Shown: piece after piece, positions 1 to 5,037 of the stretch
Layout of the letters: each line of letters begins with the position of its first letter
How positions within the stretch are numbered: the stretch's first letter is position 1
Assembly (NCBI GenBank): GCA_013361975.1
Contig: JABFXB010000330.1
Coordinates: forward strand, 1 to 6,103
DNA: 6,103 nucleotides
Direction of reading: 5' to 3'
DNA from: Dermatophilaceae bacterium
GTDB taxonomy: Bacteria; Actinomycetota; Actinomycetes; Actinomycetales; Dermatophilaceae
Made by a program: the position numbers and the translations under genes
The notes under the pieces: model-generated
Database searches by the model: none
The model's input: only the letters and a program-made list of their open reading frames with translations
Told to the model about the DNA's origin: nothing

Positions 1-1
1 C

Positions 2-220
2 TTCGTCGAGCGCAAGCTCTACCCGAACGTCGACTTCTACACCGGCCTCATCTACAAGGCCATGGGCTTCGAGTCGAAGATGTTCACCGTGCTCTTCGCC
101 ATCGGCCGACTCCCGGGCTGGATCGCCCAGTGGCGCGAGATGATGAACGACCCCGAGACGAAGATCGGCCGCCCGCGCCAGATCTACACGGGCGAGGCCG
201 AGCGCAGCTACCCCGCCTGA
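2..220 (+). CDS. gltA: Citrate synthase, C-terminal end (5' truncated by window edge)
   Basis: This is the last 72 codons of a hexameric-type (GltA-like) citrate synthase, which condenses oxaloacetate and acetyl-CoA to citrate as the entry step of the TCA cycle in the cytoplasm. The reading frame begins at base 2 and ends at TGA 218-220. It contains the family's C-terminal signature YPNVDFYTG, followed by MGF, MFTVLFAIGRLPGWIAQW and the closing RPRQIYTG block. The Asp in NVDFY (codon 32-34) corresponds to the catalytic Asp of E. coli GltA (Asp362), by recalled alignment. The rest of the active site, including both catalytic His, lies outside the window. A strong hairpin starts 26 nt after the stop and probably ends or attenuates this transcript. 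The family call is very secure. Citrate synthase versus the closely related 2-methylcitrate synthase cannot be fully excluded from the C-terminus alone, but the sequence resembles the housekeeping enzyme. Confidence 0.95.
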   Translation, partial: FVERKLYPNVDFYTGLIYKAMGFESKMFTVLFAIGRLPGWIAQWREMMNDPETKIGRPRQIYTGEAERSYPA

Positions 221-246
221 GCGTTCTCGCGCTCGACGAGATGGAA

Positions 247-282
247 CCGATGCCCCCGCCCCGCAAGGGACGGGGGCATCGG
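247..282. terminator. GNRA-capped hairpin after gltA (terminator or attenuator)
   Basis: A perfect 12-bp inverted repeat, ccgatgcccccg (247-258) with cgggggcatcgg (271-282), is followed inwards by one C/A mismatch (259/270), three C-G pairs (260-262 with 267-269) and a GCAA loop (263-266), which is a GNRA tetraloop. The stem is very stable and begins 26 nt after the gltA stop. No T-tract follows on either strand, as is common for actinobacterial terminators. It ends only 12 nt before the next start codon, and no promoter-like TANNNT lies in between. Readthrough or attenuation into the next gene is therefore as plausible as full termination. The fold is seen in the sequence; its function is inferred. 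Confidence 0.75.
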
Positions 283-294
283 CATGATGGGTGG

Positions 295-645
295 ATGGCC
301 ACGTACCTCGTCAACGATGCGGCCGTCGCCCGCTGCCGCGAGCTCATCGACGCGCGGCAGTACGTCCTCGACAGCGACTGGGGGCAGGTGCAGCCGGGCG
401 CGGAGGCGCAGAACGCGTACCTCGAGAAGCACTCGTGGGACGAGTATGCCGCGTGGCACCTCGGCCTCACCGAGGGGGCGAACGACGAGACGAAGGCGCG
501 CTACGCGTTCGTCTACGGCGACCTGCGACGGGTGCACCGCACGGCGCTCATCGCCTGCGTCTACCGCGCGTCGGAGTGGCGGCACAAGGACGTCGAGCTG
601 GCCGCGCACGACCTGCTCCAGCACCTCGACAGGGTCACCGGCTGA
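295..645 (+). CDS. Conserved actinobacterial protein of unknown function (116 aa)
   Basis: I recall this as a small protein conserved across actinobacteria, without a named function. It is cytoplasmic by appearance: no signal peptide, no membrane segment, one Cys near each end of the helical core. It is rich in charged and aromatic residues, with distinctive blocks YVLDSDWG, KHSWDEYAAWHLGL, ARYAFVYGD, VHRTALIAC and EWRHKDVELAAHDLL. The spacing suggests a mostly alpha-helical fold with several conserved His, Trp and Asp that could form a binding site. I chose ATG 295 because similarity to the family starts at MATYLVND. In-frame ATGs at 241 and 250 would force the upstream hairpin into the coding region and add a basic Pro/Arg-rich leader. 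No clear Shine-Dalgarno is visible; gggtgg directly abuts the start. The gene probably depends on readthrough from gltA. It converges on the minus-strand gene ending at 669, 23 bp away. Confidence 0.88.
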   Translation: MATYLVNDAAVARCRELIDARQYVLDSDWGQVQPGAEAQNAYLEKHSWDEYAAWHLGLTEGANDETKARYAFVYGDLRRVHRTALIACVYRASEWRHKDVELAAHDLLQHLDRVTG

Positions 646-675
646 CGCCGCCCCGAGGGCGTATGCCGTCAGCCG
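639..675. terminator. Bidirectional terminator hairpin containing both convergent stop codons
   Basis: A perfect 9-bp inverted repeat, cggctgacg (639-647) with cgtcagccg (667-675), encloses an inner 5-bp stem cgccc/gggcg (649-653 with 657-661) capped by a CGA triloop. The TGA of the plus-strand gene (643-645) lies in one outer arm. The TGA of the minus-strand gene (complement of 669-671) lies in the other. The 23-bp convergent gap is entirely inside the structure, so one element can serve both transcripts. There is no T-tract. The fold is directly visible; termination activity is inferred from the location between convergent genes. Confidence 0.75.
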
Positions 676-1556
676 AGCTTGACGGTGACCGTCGTCCCGG
701 CGGGGCCGGTCGACCAGCCCTCGTCGCCGTGGCCGCGGTCCCACGTGCGCTCGCCGATCGAGACCGACGTGATGCCGTACATCTCGGCGCGGGCGACCGA
801 CCAGTGCGCGACCGCCCAGGCGGTCGTCGCGTCGCCGGCCGACACGGTGACGGTGCCCTCGCCGGTGCGTGCCGAGGTGACGCCCATCTGCCGCGACAGG
901 TCGCCGGTCACCCGCGAGGGCGAGACCGACTGCTTGACCGCGTCGAGGCGGCAGGTGAGCCCGGCGGGGGAGTGCCCGGTCAGGGTCGAGGCGAGCACGC
1001 GGCCCTGGCCCTCGTGGTCGCGGTAGGCCTCGGGGAAGCCGCTCTTCTGCACGCGCTGCGCGATCTTCGTGATGTCGGCCGTCTCGTAGCCCTTGAACTT
1101 CTCGAGGGCGTCGTAGAAGCGGTTGGTCGCGTGGACGGGGTCGAGGATCTGCTCCTCGGTGCCCCACCCCTGGCTCGGCCGCTGCTGGAAGAGGCCGAGC
1201 GAGTCGCGGTCGCCGAAGCGCAGGTTGCGGATCTTGGACTCCTGGAAAGCGGTCGTCAGCGCAATGGTCGCGGCGCGTGGCGGCATGTCGCGCTTGACCG
1301 ACAGCGCCGCGATGAGCGCGGCGTTGGCCGTCTGGTCGGGGTCGAAGGTCTCGGTGATGCCGGACGCCTTGATGGTGCACTGCGGGTTGACGACGCTGGA
1401 GATGAGGAAGCGCGCACCGAACCAGCCGGCGGCGCCCACGAGGGCGAGCACGACGAGCAGGGTCAGCCAGCGTCGGCGCCGCGTGGGGGCGCGCCCCCGC
1501 GGCACCCGGCGGTCACGGGATTCGGCGAGGGTGGGGCCCGGTCGGGTCGTCGGCAT
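669..1556 (-). CDS. Membrane-anchored lysozyme/transglycosylase-like protein
   Basis: This 295-aa protein has an Arg-rich cytoplasmic N-terminus (1-29), a single transmembrane segment (about 30-56) and an extracytoplasmic remainder, so it is a type II membrane or secreted-anchor protein. Residues about 75-150 resemble a lysozyme-like fold: AFQESKIRNL with Glu106 as the candidate catalytic acid, then DSLGLFQQRPSQGWGT, recalling the ES...GLxQ pattern of lytic transglycosylases. The only two cysteines, Cys60 and Cys202, flank this region and could form a disulfide outside the cell. The C-terminus (about 215-295) resembles the ARB_07466-like C-terminal domain found on some cell-wall hydrolases. 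I recall relatives being annotated 'heavy metal transporter'; nothing here supports that name. Start: ATG 1554-1556 with gagga only 3 nt upstream. The gene lies 61 bp downstream of dapD on the same strand, and the gap contains no TA dinucleotide, so cotranscription with dapD is likely. Enzymatic activity is inference. Confidence 0.87.
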   Translation of the reverse strand: MPTTRPGPTLAESRDRRVPRGRAPTRRRRWLTLLVVLALVGAAGWFGARFLISSVVNPQCTIKASGITETFDPDQTANAALIAALSVKRDMPPRAATIALTTAFQESKIRNLRFGDRDSLGLFQQRPSQGWGTEEQILDPVHATNRFYDALEKFKGYETADITKIAQRVQKSGFPEAYRDHEGQGRVLASTLTGHSPAGLTCRLDAVKQSVSPSRVTGDLSRQMGVTSARTGEGTVTVSAGDATTAWAVAHWSVARAEMYGITSVSIGERTWDRGHGDEGWSTGPAGTTVTVKLG

Positions 1557-1559
1557 GGG

Positions 1560-1564
1560 TCCTC
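1560..1564 (-). promoter_or_regulatory. Possible Shine-Dalgarno for the lysozyme-like gene
   Basis: The minus strand reads gagga, then ccc, then the ATG at 1556. The 3-nt spacing is shorter than usual, so this is a weak or offset ribosome binding site. It is the only purine-rich match near this start. No alternative in-frame start with a better site leaves the membrane segment intact. Confidence 0.4.
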
Positions 1565-1582
1565 AGGTGGTCCGGCTCTGTG

Positions 1583-1621
1583 CTGAACCGGTCGAAGGTG
1601 GGTCGGTCGGGTCCGGTTCAG
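1583..1621 (-). terminator. Inverted repeat over the dapD stop codon (terminator or attenuator)
   Basis: A perfect 9-bp inverted repeat, ctgaaccgg (1583-1591) with ccggttcag (1613-1621), surrounds a 21-nt loop in the gap between dapD and the lysozyme-like gene. The dapD TGA (complement of 1618-1620) lies inside one arm. The stem is AT-richer than its surroundings and the loop is long, so it is weaker than the other hairpins in the window. No T-tract follows. It may be a partial terminator that lowers expression of the downstream gene relative to dapD. Confidence 0.45.
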
Positions 1622-2550
1622 TCGTTGGCGTGCAGCGCAGCGTTCAGGGTGATGCCCGTCCCCTTGCGGTCACGGGCCTCGACGGCACCGCTGACGCTGT
1701 TGCGGATGAAGAGGATGTTGCTCGACCCCGACAGCTCCTTGGCCTTGACCACGGACCCGTCGGGAAGCGTCACCTTCGTCCCCGCCGTGACGTAGAGCCC
1801 GGCCTCGACGACGCAGTCGTCGCCGAGCGCGATGCCGATGCCTCCGTTGGCTCCGACCAGACAACGCTCACCGATGCTCACGCGTTCCGTGCCGCCGCCC
1901 GAGAGCGTGCCCATGATCGAGGCCCCGGCGCCGATGTCGGAGCCGTCGCCCACGACGACGCCCTGCACGATGCGGCCCTCGACCATCGAGGCGCCGAGCG
2001 TGCCGGCGTTGAAGTTGCAGAAGCCCTCGTGCATGACGGTGGTGCCGGGGGAGAGATGCGCTCCGAGGCGCACGCGGTCGGTGTCGGCGATGCGCACGCC
2101 CTGCGGAACGACGAAGTCGGTCATGCGCGGGAACTTGTCCACGCCGTAGACCGCGACGTGCTGGCCACGGGCGCGCAGGCGCAGGCGGGTCTGCTCGAAC
2201 CCCTCGACCGCGCACGCGCCGGCGCTCGTCCACGCGATGTTCGGCAGCGCGCCGAAGACGCCGTCGAGGTTGATCGTGTTGGGGGCGACGAGGCAGTGCG
2301 AGAGCAGGTGCAGGCGAAGGTACGCGTCGGGCGCGTCTGCGGGGGCCGCGTCGAGGTCGATCTCGACGAGGCGCACCTCGGTGCGCACCCGACGGGCCTC
2401 GTCGGTGCCCACCAGGGCCTCGAGCCCCTCGGGTGCCACGGCGGCGGCGGGCGCCGCGCCCAGCGCCGGCTGCGGGAACCAGGTGTCGAGCACCTGCCCG
2501 TCGTCCGTGATCGTCGTCAGTCCGTGACCCCATGCGCTGCGCTCCGACAT
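1618..2550 (-). CDS. dapD: 2,3,4,5-tetrahydropyridine-2,6-dicarboxylate N-succinyltransferase (DapD)
   Basis: DapD transfers succinyl from succinyl-CoA to tetrahydrodipicolinate, giving N-succinyl-2-amino-6-oxopimelate in the succinylase branch of diaminopimelate/lysine synthesis in the cytoplasm. The 310-aa length matches the actinobacterial DapD type (M. tuberculosis about 317 aa). An N-terminal alpha/beta domain (about 1-150, with VAPNTINLDGVFGALPNIAW) precedes a left-handed beta-helix of hexapeptide repeats (about 150-290). Within this, NFNAGTLGASMVEGRI carries Glu191, which matches the catalytic Glu reported in the M. tuberculosis enzyme (recalled as Glu199). It is followed by the Gly-rich GDGSDIGAGASIMGTLSGGG, which contributes to substrate and CoA binding in the trimer. 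The C-terminus is intact. The start is ATG 2548-2550, exactly 7 nt after a TATCCT -10, so it is probably translated from a leaderless mRNA. The gene is divergent from dapE. Identification is very secure. Confidence 0.97.
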   Translation of the reverse strand: MSERSAWGHGLTTITDDGQVLDTWFPQPALGAAPAAAVAPEGLEALVGTDEARRVRTEVRLVEIDLDAAPADAPDAYLRLHLLSHCLVAPNTINLDGVFGALPNIAWTSAGACAVEGFEQTRLRLRARGQHVAVYGVDKFPRMTDFVVPQGVRIADTDRVRLGAHLSPGTTVMHEGFCNFNAGTLGASMVEGRIVQGVVVGDGSDIGAGASIMGTLSGGGTERVSIGERCLVGANGGIGIALGDDCVVEAGLYVTAGTKVTLPDGSVVKAKELSGSSNILFIRNSVSGAVEARDRKGTGITLNAALHAND

Positions 2551-2557
2551 GGCGGCA

Positions 2558-2563
2558 AGGATA
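2558..2563 (-). promoter_or_regulatory. -10 element TATCCT, predicted leaderless promoter of dapD
   Basis: On the minus strand TATCCT is followed by 7 nt (tgccgcc) and then the dapD ATG. This places the expected transcription start on or next to the A of the start codon. No Shine-Dalgarno is present in the 7-nt spacer. No good -35 is visible, which is common in actinobacterial promoters. The same 7-nt spacing occurs at dapE and at the LOG gene, strengthening the call. Confidence 0.65.
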
Positions 2564-2564
2564 T

Positions 2565-2577
2565 GGGGCAGCGCCCC
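2565..2577. repeat. Short GC palindrome in the dapD/dapE divergent promoter region
   Basis: GGGGC-AGC-GCCCC (2565-2577) is a 5-bp inverted repeat with a 3-nt centre. It lies directly upstream of the dapD -10, in the spacer between -10 and -35. The position would suit an operator, but short GC palindromes are frequent at this base composition, so a regulatory role is only a possibility. Confidence 0.3.
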
Positions 2578-2635
2578 GCATCGGCACAGGCACCCGCGGA
2601 GCGGACTCGGACACCCCGCCCCAGCGGAGGGCGAC

Positions 2636-2641
2636 TAGCCT
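2636..2641 (+). promoter_or_regulatory. -10 element TAGCCT, predicted leaderless promoter of dapE
   Basis: TAGCCT fits the TANNNT consensus and is followed by 7 nt (tccacgt) and then the dapE ATG at 2649. The predicted transcription start therefore coincides with the start codon, leaving no 5' UTR. No convincing -35 is visible. ggaggg at 2626-2631 looks like a Shine-Dalgarno but lies 17 nt before the start, too far to be effective, and would be upstream of the predicted transcript. Confidence 0.65.
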
Positions 2642-2648
2642 TCCACGT

Positions 2649-3755
2649 ATGCCGTCGACACCGCTGCCCGCCGACCGGACCTCCGCGATCGGACCCGTCC
2701 TCGACCTCGCCGACGACGTCACGTCCCTCACCGCGGCGGTCTGCGACATCGAGTCGGTCAGCCAGGACGAGGAGGCGCTCGCCGACGCCATCGAGGCCGC
2801 GCTGCGCCCGCTGGCGCACCTCGAGGTGACCCGCGACGGCAACACGGTCGTCGCCCGCACGTCTCTGGGCCGCGACGAGCGCGTCGTGCTCGCCGGCCAC
2901 ATCGACACGGTGCCGCTGACCGACGTGCCCAACCTGCCCACCCGCCAGGTCGACGACGTGCTCTGGGGCCGCGGCACGGTCGACATGAAGGGCGGCGTCG
3001 CCGTCATGCTGCGCATCGCCTCGGAGGTCACCGAGCCGTCGCGCGACCTCACCTTCCTCTTCTACGAGTGCGAGGAGATCGACGGGAAGTACAACGGCCT
3101 CGCCCGGCTCGCCGAGAACTCGCCCGGCCTGCTCGCGGGTGACTTCGCCGTGCTGCTCGAACCGACCAACGGTGCCATCGAGGGTGGCTGCAAGGGCACG
3201 CTGCGGGTCGAGATCACCACCAAGGGCATCGCCGCGCACTCGGCCCGCCCGTGGAAGGGGCACAACGCGATCCACGACGCCGCGCCCGTCCTGGCGCGGC
3301 TGTCCGCCTACGAGGCCGAGACGATCACGGTCGACGGGCTCGACTACCACGAGGCCCTCCAGGCCGTGGGCATCTCCGGCGGCATCGCGGGCAACGTCAT
3401 CCCCGACCGGTGCGTCGTCACGGTCAACTACCGCTACGCGCCCGACAAGGACACCCAGGCGGCGCTCGCCCACGTGCGCCAGGTGTTCGACGGCTTCGAG
3501 GTCGAGCTGACCGATGCCGCCGACGGCGCCCGTCCCGGCCTGCTGCTGCCGGCGGCCAGGGCCTTCATCGAGGCGCTCGGCGTGCAGGTCAACGCCAAGG
3601 AGGGCTGGACGGACGTCGCCCGCTTCTCGGTGCTGGGCATCCCGGCCGTCAACTACGGGCCCGGCGACCCCAACCTCGCCCACATGGACGACGAGCGCTG
3701 CCCGGTCGCACAGTACGTCGACGCCGAGGCCGCCCTGCTGCGCTGGCTCGCATAG
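2649..3755 (+). CDS. dapE: Succinyl-diaminopimelate desuccinylase (DapE)
   Basis: This 368-aa M20-family di-zinc peptidase hydrolyses N-succinyl-LL-2,6-diaminopimelate to LL-diaminopimelate and succinate. The catalytic domain shows GHIDTVP (His84 metal ligand, Asp86), GTVDMKGG (Asp112 bridging), YECEEID (Glu142 general base, Glu143 ligand) and LLEPT (Glu171 ligand). The C-terminal ligand is His345 in GPGDPNLAHMDDE. The lid/dimerisation domain (about 180-290) contains KGIAAHSARPWKGHNAI, with His197, and GNVIPD. These assignments follow the established M20/DapE pattern. All active-site residues are present, so the enzyme should be functional. ATG 2649 is preferred over an in-frame ATG at 2532, which would overlap dapD and add 39 non-conserved residues; it also sits 7 nt after a -10 element. 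The gene is divergent from dapD and 23 bp upstream of the LOG gene. ArgE/CPG2-type relatives are alternatives, but the DapD partner makes DapE most likely. Confidence 0.96.
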   Translation: MPSTPLPADRTSAIGPVLDLADDVTSLTAAVCDIESVSQDEEALADAIEAALRPLAHLEVTRDGNTVVARTSLGRDERVVLAGHIDTVPLTDVPNLPTRQVDDVLWGRGTVDMKGGVAVMLRIASEVTEPSRDLTFLFYECEEIDGKYNGLARLAENSPGLLAGDFAVLLEPTNGAIEGGCKGTLRVEITTKGIAAHSARPWKGHNAIHDAAPVLARLSAYEAETITVDGLDYHEALQAVGISGGIAGNVIPDRCVVTVNYRYAPDKDTQAALAHVRQVFDGFEVELTDAADGARPGLLLPAARAFIEALGVQVNAKEGWTDVARFSVLGIPAVNYGPGDPNLAHMDDERCPVAQYVDAEAALLRWLA

Positions 3756-3765
3756 GCGCGCCGCA

Positions 3766-3771
3766 TAGGGT
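3766..3771 (+). promoter_or_regulatory. -10 element TAGGGT, predicted leaderless promoter of the LOG-family gene
   Basis: TAGGGT lies in the 23-bp gap after dapE and is followed by 7 nt (tgtcggt) and the GTG start at 3779. There is no Shine-Dalgarno in the gap. The spacing matches the dapD and dapE promoters exactly. This implies that the LOG-DivIVA-PIG-V operon has its own promoter as well as possible readthrough from dapE. Confidence 0.6.
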
Positions 3772-3778
3772 TGTCGGT

Positions 3779-4552
3779 GTGACCGACGAACAGCCCGACC
3801 CCCGCCTCCCCGCGGAGCCGCGAGAGGACCGCCGCCAGACCGGCCCGGTGACCCTGCGGCGTCACAAGGTGCCCCGCACCACCACCGACCAGCGCCTGCT
3901 CGAGGCCCACCAGCGCACCGACTGGCTGCACGCCGACCCGTGGCGCGTCATGCGCATCCAGTCGGAGTTCGTCGAGGGCTTCGGTGCCCTGTCGGAGCTC
4001 GGACCGGCGGTCGCCGTGTTCGGGTCTGCCCGCACCCGACCCGACGACCCGGCATACGCCATGGGCGTGGAGGTCGGCAGGCTGCTCGTCGAGGAGGGCT
4101 ACGCCGTCATCACGGGCGGCGGCCCCGGCGCGATGGAGGCGGCCAACCGCGGGGCGTTCGAGGCGAGGGGCACCTCGGTCGGGCTCGGCATCGAGCTGCC
4201 CTTCGAGACCGGCCTCAACGAGTACGTCGACCTCGGAATCAACTTCCGCTACTTCTTCGCCCGCAAGGTCATGTTCCTCAAGTACTCCCGCGGGTTCATC
4301 GTGCTGCCCGGCGGGTTCGGCACGCTCGACGAGCTCTTCGAGGCGCTGACCCTTGCCCAGACGCAGAAGGTGACCGAGTTCCCCGTCGTGCTCATGGGCT
4401 CCGCCTACTGGCAGGGTCTGCTCGACTGGCTGCGAGACACGGTGCTCGACCACCACATGATCAGCCCCGCCGACCTCGACCGTCTCGTCGTCACCGACGA
4501 CCCGCACGAGGCCGTCAAGCTGATCCGCACCTACGAGGAGCCGCGCACGTGA
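3779..4552 (+). CDS. LOG-family (TIGR00730) Rossmann-fold protein, likely nucleotide phosphoribohydrolase
   Basis: Family members hydrolyse N6-modified AMP (cytokinin riboside 5'-monophosphate) or related nucleotide monophosphates, releasing ribose 5-phosphate. The 257-aa protein is the longer bacterial form, with an N-terminal extension of about 70 residues before the fold. Key motifs are VAVFGSAR (78-85), ITGGGPGAMEAANRGA (111-126), FRYFFARKVMF (156-166, with Arg162) and PGGFGTLDE (177-185, with Glu185). Arg162 and Glu185 correspond to the family's catalytic Arg/Glu pair. The first 25 residues are Pro/Arg/Asp-rich and probably disordered. The GTG at 3779 is chosen because it sits 7 nt after a TAGGGT -10. 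A GTG at 3848 just before TLRRHK is an alternative without a well-placed Shine-Dalgarno. The stop overlaps the next start by 4 bp. Older databases label this family 'lysine decarboxylase'; proximity to lysine genes does not rescue that name. The true substrate is unknown. Confidence 0.92.
   Translation: MTDEQPDPRLPAEPREDRRQTGPVTLRRHKVPRTTTDQRLLEAHQRTDWLHADPWRVMRIQSEFVEGFGALSELGPAVAVFGSARTRPDDPAYAMGVEVGRLLVEEGYAVITGGGPGAMEAANRGAFEARGTSVGLGIELPFETGLNEYVDLGINFRYFFARKVMFLKYSRGFIVLPGGFGTLDELFEALTLAQTQKVTEFPVVLMGSAYWQGLLDWLRDTVLDHHMISPADLDRLVVTDDPHEAVKLIRTYEEPRT
4535..4540 (+). promoter_or_regulatory. Shine-Dalgarno GAGGAG for the DivIVA-domain gene
   Basis: GAGGAG lies 8 nt before the GTG at 4549, an ideal spacing, inside the last codons of the LOG gene. 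It decides the GTG start and the 4-bp GTGA overlap. It also contrasts with the three upstream genes that appear leaderless. Confidence 0.75.
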
Positions 4553-5037
4553 AGTGGTTCATCCTCCTCGTCGGGATCGTCGTCCTGTGTCTCGTCGTCG
4601 CCCTCCTGCTCGGGCTTGCCGGTGGTGGCCTGGGGCGTGCGAGCTCGAGCCTGAGCCACGAGCCGCTGCCCGACGAGCCGATCGCCGACTCCGACTTCGA
4701 CGACCTCGTCTTCGATGTCGGGATGCGCGGCTACCGGATGAGCCAGGTCGACGGCGTGGTCGACCGGCTGCGTCGCGAGCTGCGCGAGAAGGACGAGGAG
4801 ATCGCGGTGCTGCGGGGCGCGCCGCTCGCCGGTGACACCGACGCCGCGGCCGCCGAGGCGGTCACCGAAGCAGCGCCGCAGCACGAGCCGGATCAGGCCT
4901 CCGTAGCGGCGCCGCAGCACGAGCCGGCCGCCGCCCGCGACCGCGACCCGGCCGGCACGCACGAGACACCGGTCGTCGACGATGGCGGCGCGCGCGCGAC
5001 GTCCGCACCGACGGGCGGGCACGAACACACCTCATGA
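4549..5037 (+). CDS. Single-pass membrane protein with DivIVA-type domain
   Basis: This 162-aa protein starts with a transmembrane helix (about 3-28, WFILLVGIVVLCLVVALLLG) and a Gly-rich exit. It then has a short DivIVA-like module (about 48-90): FDDLVFDVGMRGYRMSQVDGVVDRL followed by a charged coiled-coil stretch LRRELREKDEEIAVL. The RGYRMSQVD core is the hallmark of DivIVA-domain proteins, which recognise curved membrane and organise polar growth or division in actinobacteria. Here the module is tethered by its own TM helix, most likely facing the cytoplasm. The tail (about 92-162) is Ala/Pro/His/Glu-rich, probably disordered, and contains a duplicated AAPQHEP unit. It lacks the long coiled coil of Wag31/DivIVA itself and is therefore an accessory family member. 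GTG 4549 overlaps the LOG stop (GTGA), and its stop overlaps the next ATG (ATGA), implying translational coupling. I recall Rv1209 as a possible analogue. Its specific role is unknown. Confidence 0.88.
   Translation: MKWFILLVGIVVLCLVVALLLGLAGGGLGRASSSLSHEPLPDEPIADSDFDDLVFDVGMRGYRMSQVDGVVDRLRRELREKDEEIAVLRGAPLAGDTDAAAAEAVTEAAPQHEPDQASVAAPQHEPAAARDRDPAGTHETPVVDDGGARATSAPTGGHEHTS
4865..4927 (+). repeat. 36-bp period duplication inside the DivIVA-domain gene
   Basis: Bases 4865-4891 and 4901-4927 match at 25 of 27 positions, with an exact shared run of 19 bp (4873-4891 and 4909-4927). The period is 36 bp, exactly 12 codons, so the reading frame is kept and the peptide AAPQHEP appears twice. It lies in the low-complexity tail and looks like a recent in-frame slippage or duplication. 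Confidence 0.8.

Noticed and set aside
130..294. N-terminal extension of the small unknown gene into gltA
   Set aside because: The extension is an out-of-frame reading of gltA plus the hairpin and is Arg/Pro/Asp-rich. The conserved protein begins at ATG 295.
208..1380. Minus-strand open frame of 390 codons covering the small unknown gene and part of the lysozyme-like gene
   Set aside because: The translation is Arg/His/Pro-rich without recognisable domains, and it lies antisense or out of frame to two well-supported genes. It is a typical high-GC shadow frame.
2532..2648. Upstream extension of dapE to an in-frame ATG at 2532
   Set aside because: It would overlap dapD and the divergent promoters and add 39 residues with no family similarity. 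ATG 2649 fits both the family N-terminus and the -10 spacing.
1123..2829. Plus-strand open frame of 568 codons antisense to dapD
   Set aside because: It is opposite the clearly recognisable dapD coding frame and runs out of frame into dapE. Its length comes from low stop frequency at high GC. No domain is visible.
2517..3683. Minus-strand open frame of 388 codons antisense to dapE
   Set aside because: It mirrors the dapE codon structure (Val/Asp/Arg-rich, repetitive) and has no recognisable motif. dapE has an intact M20 active site in the other frame.
3779..4552. Lysine decarboxylase, suggested by older family naming and adjacent lysine-pathway genes
   Set aside because: PGGFGTLDE and the Arg162/Glu185 pair identify the LOG phosphoribohydrolase-type Rossmann family. 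No pyridoxal-phosphate decarboxylase fold or lysine site is present.
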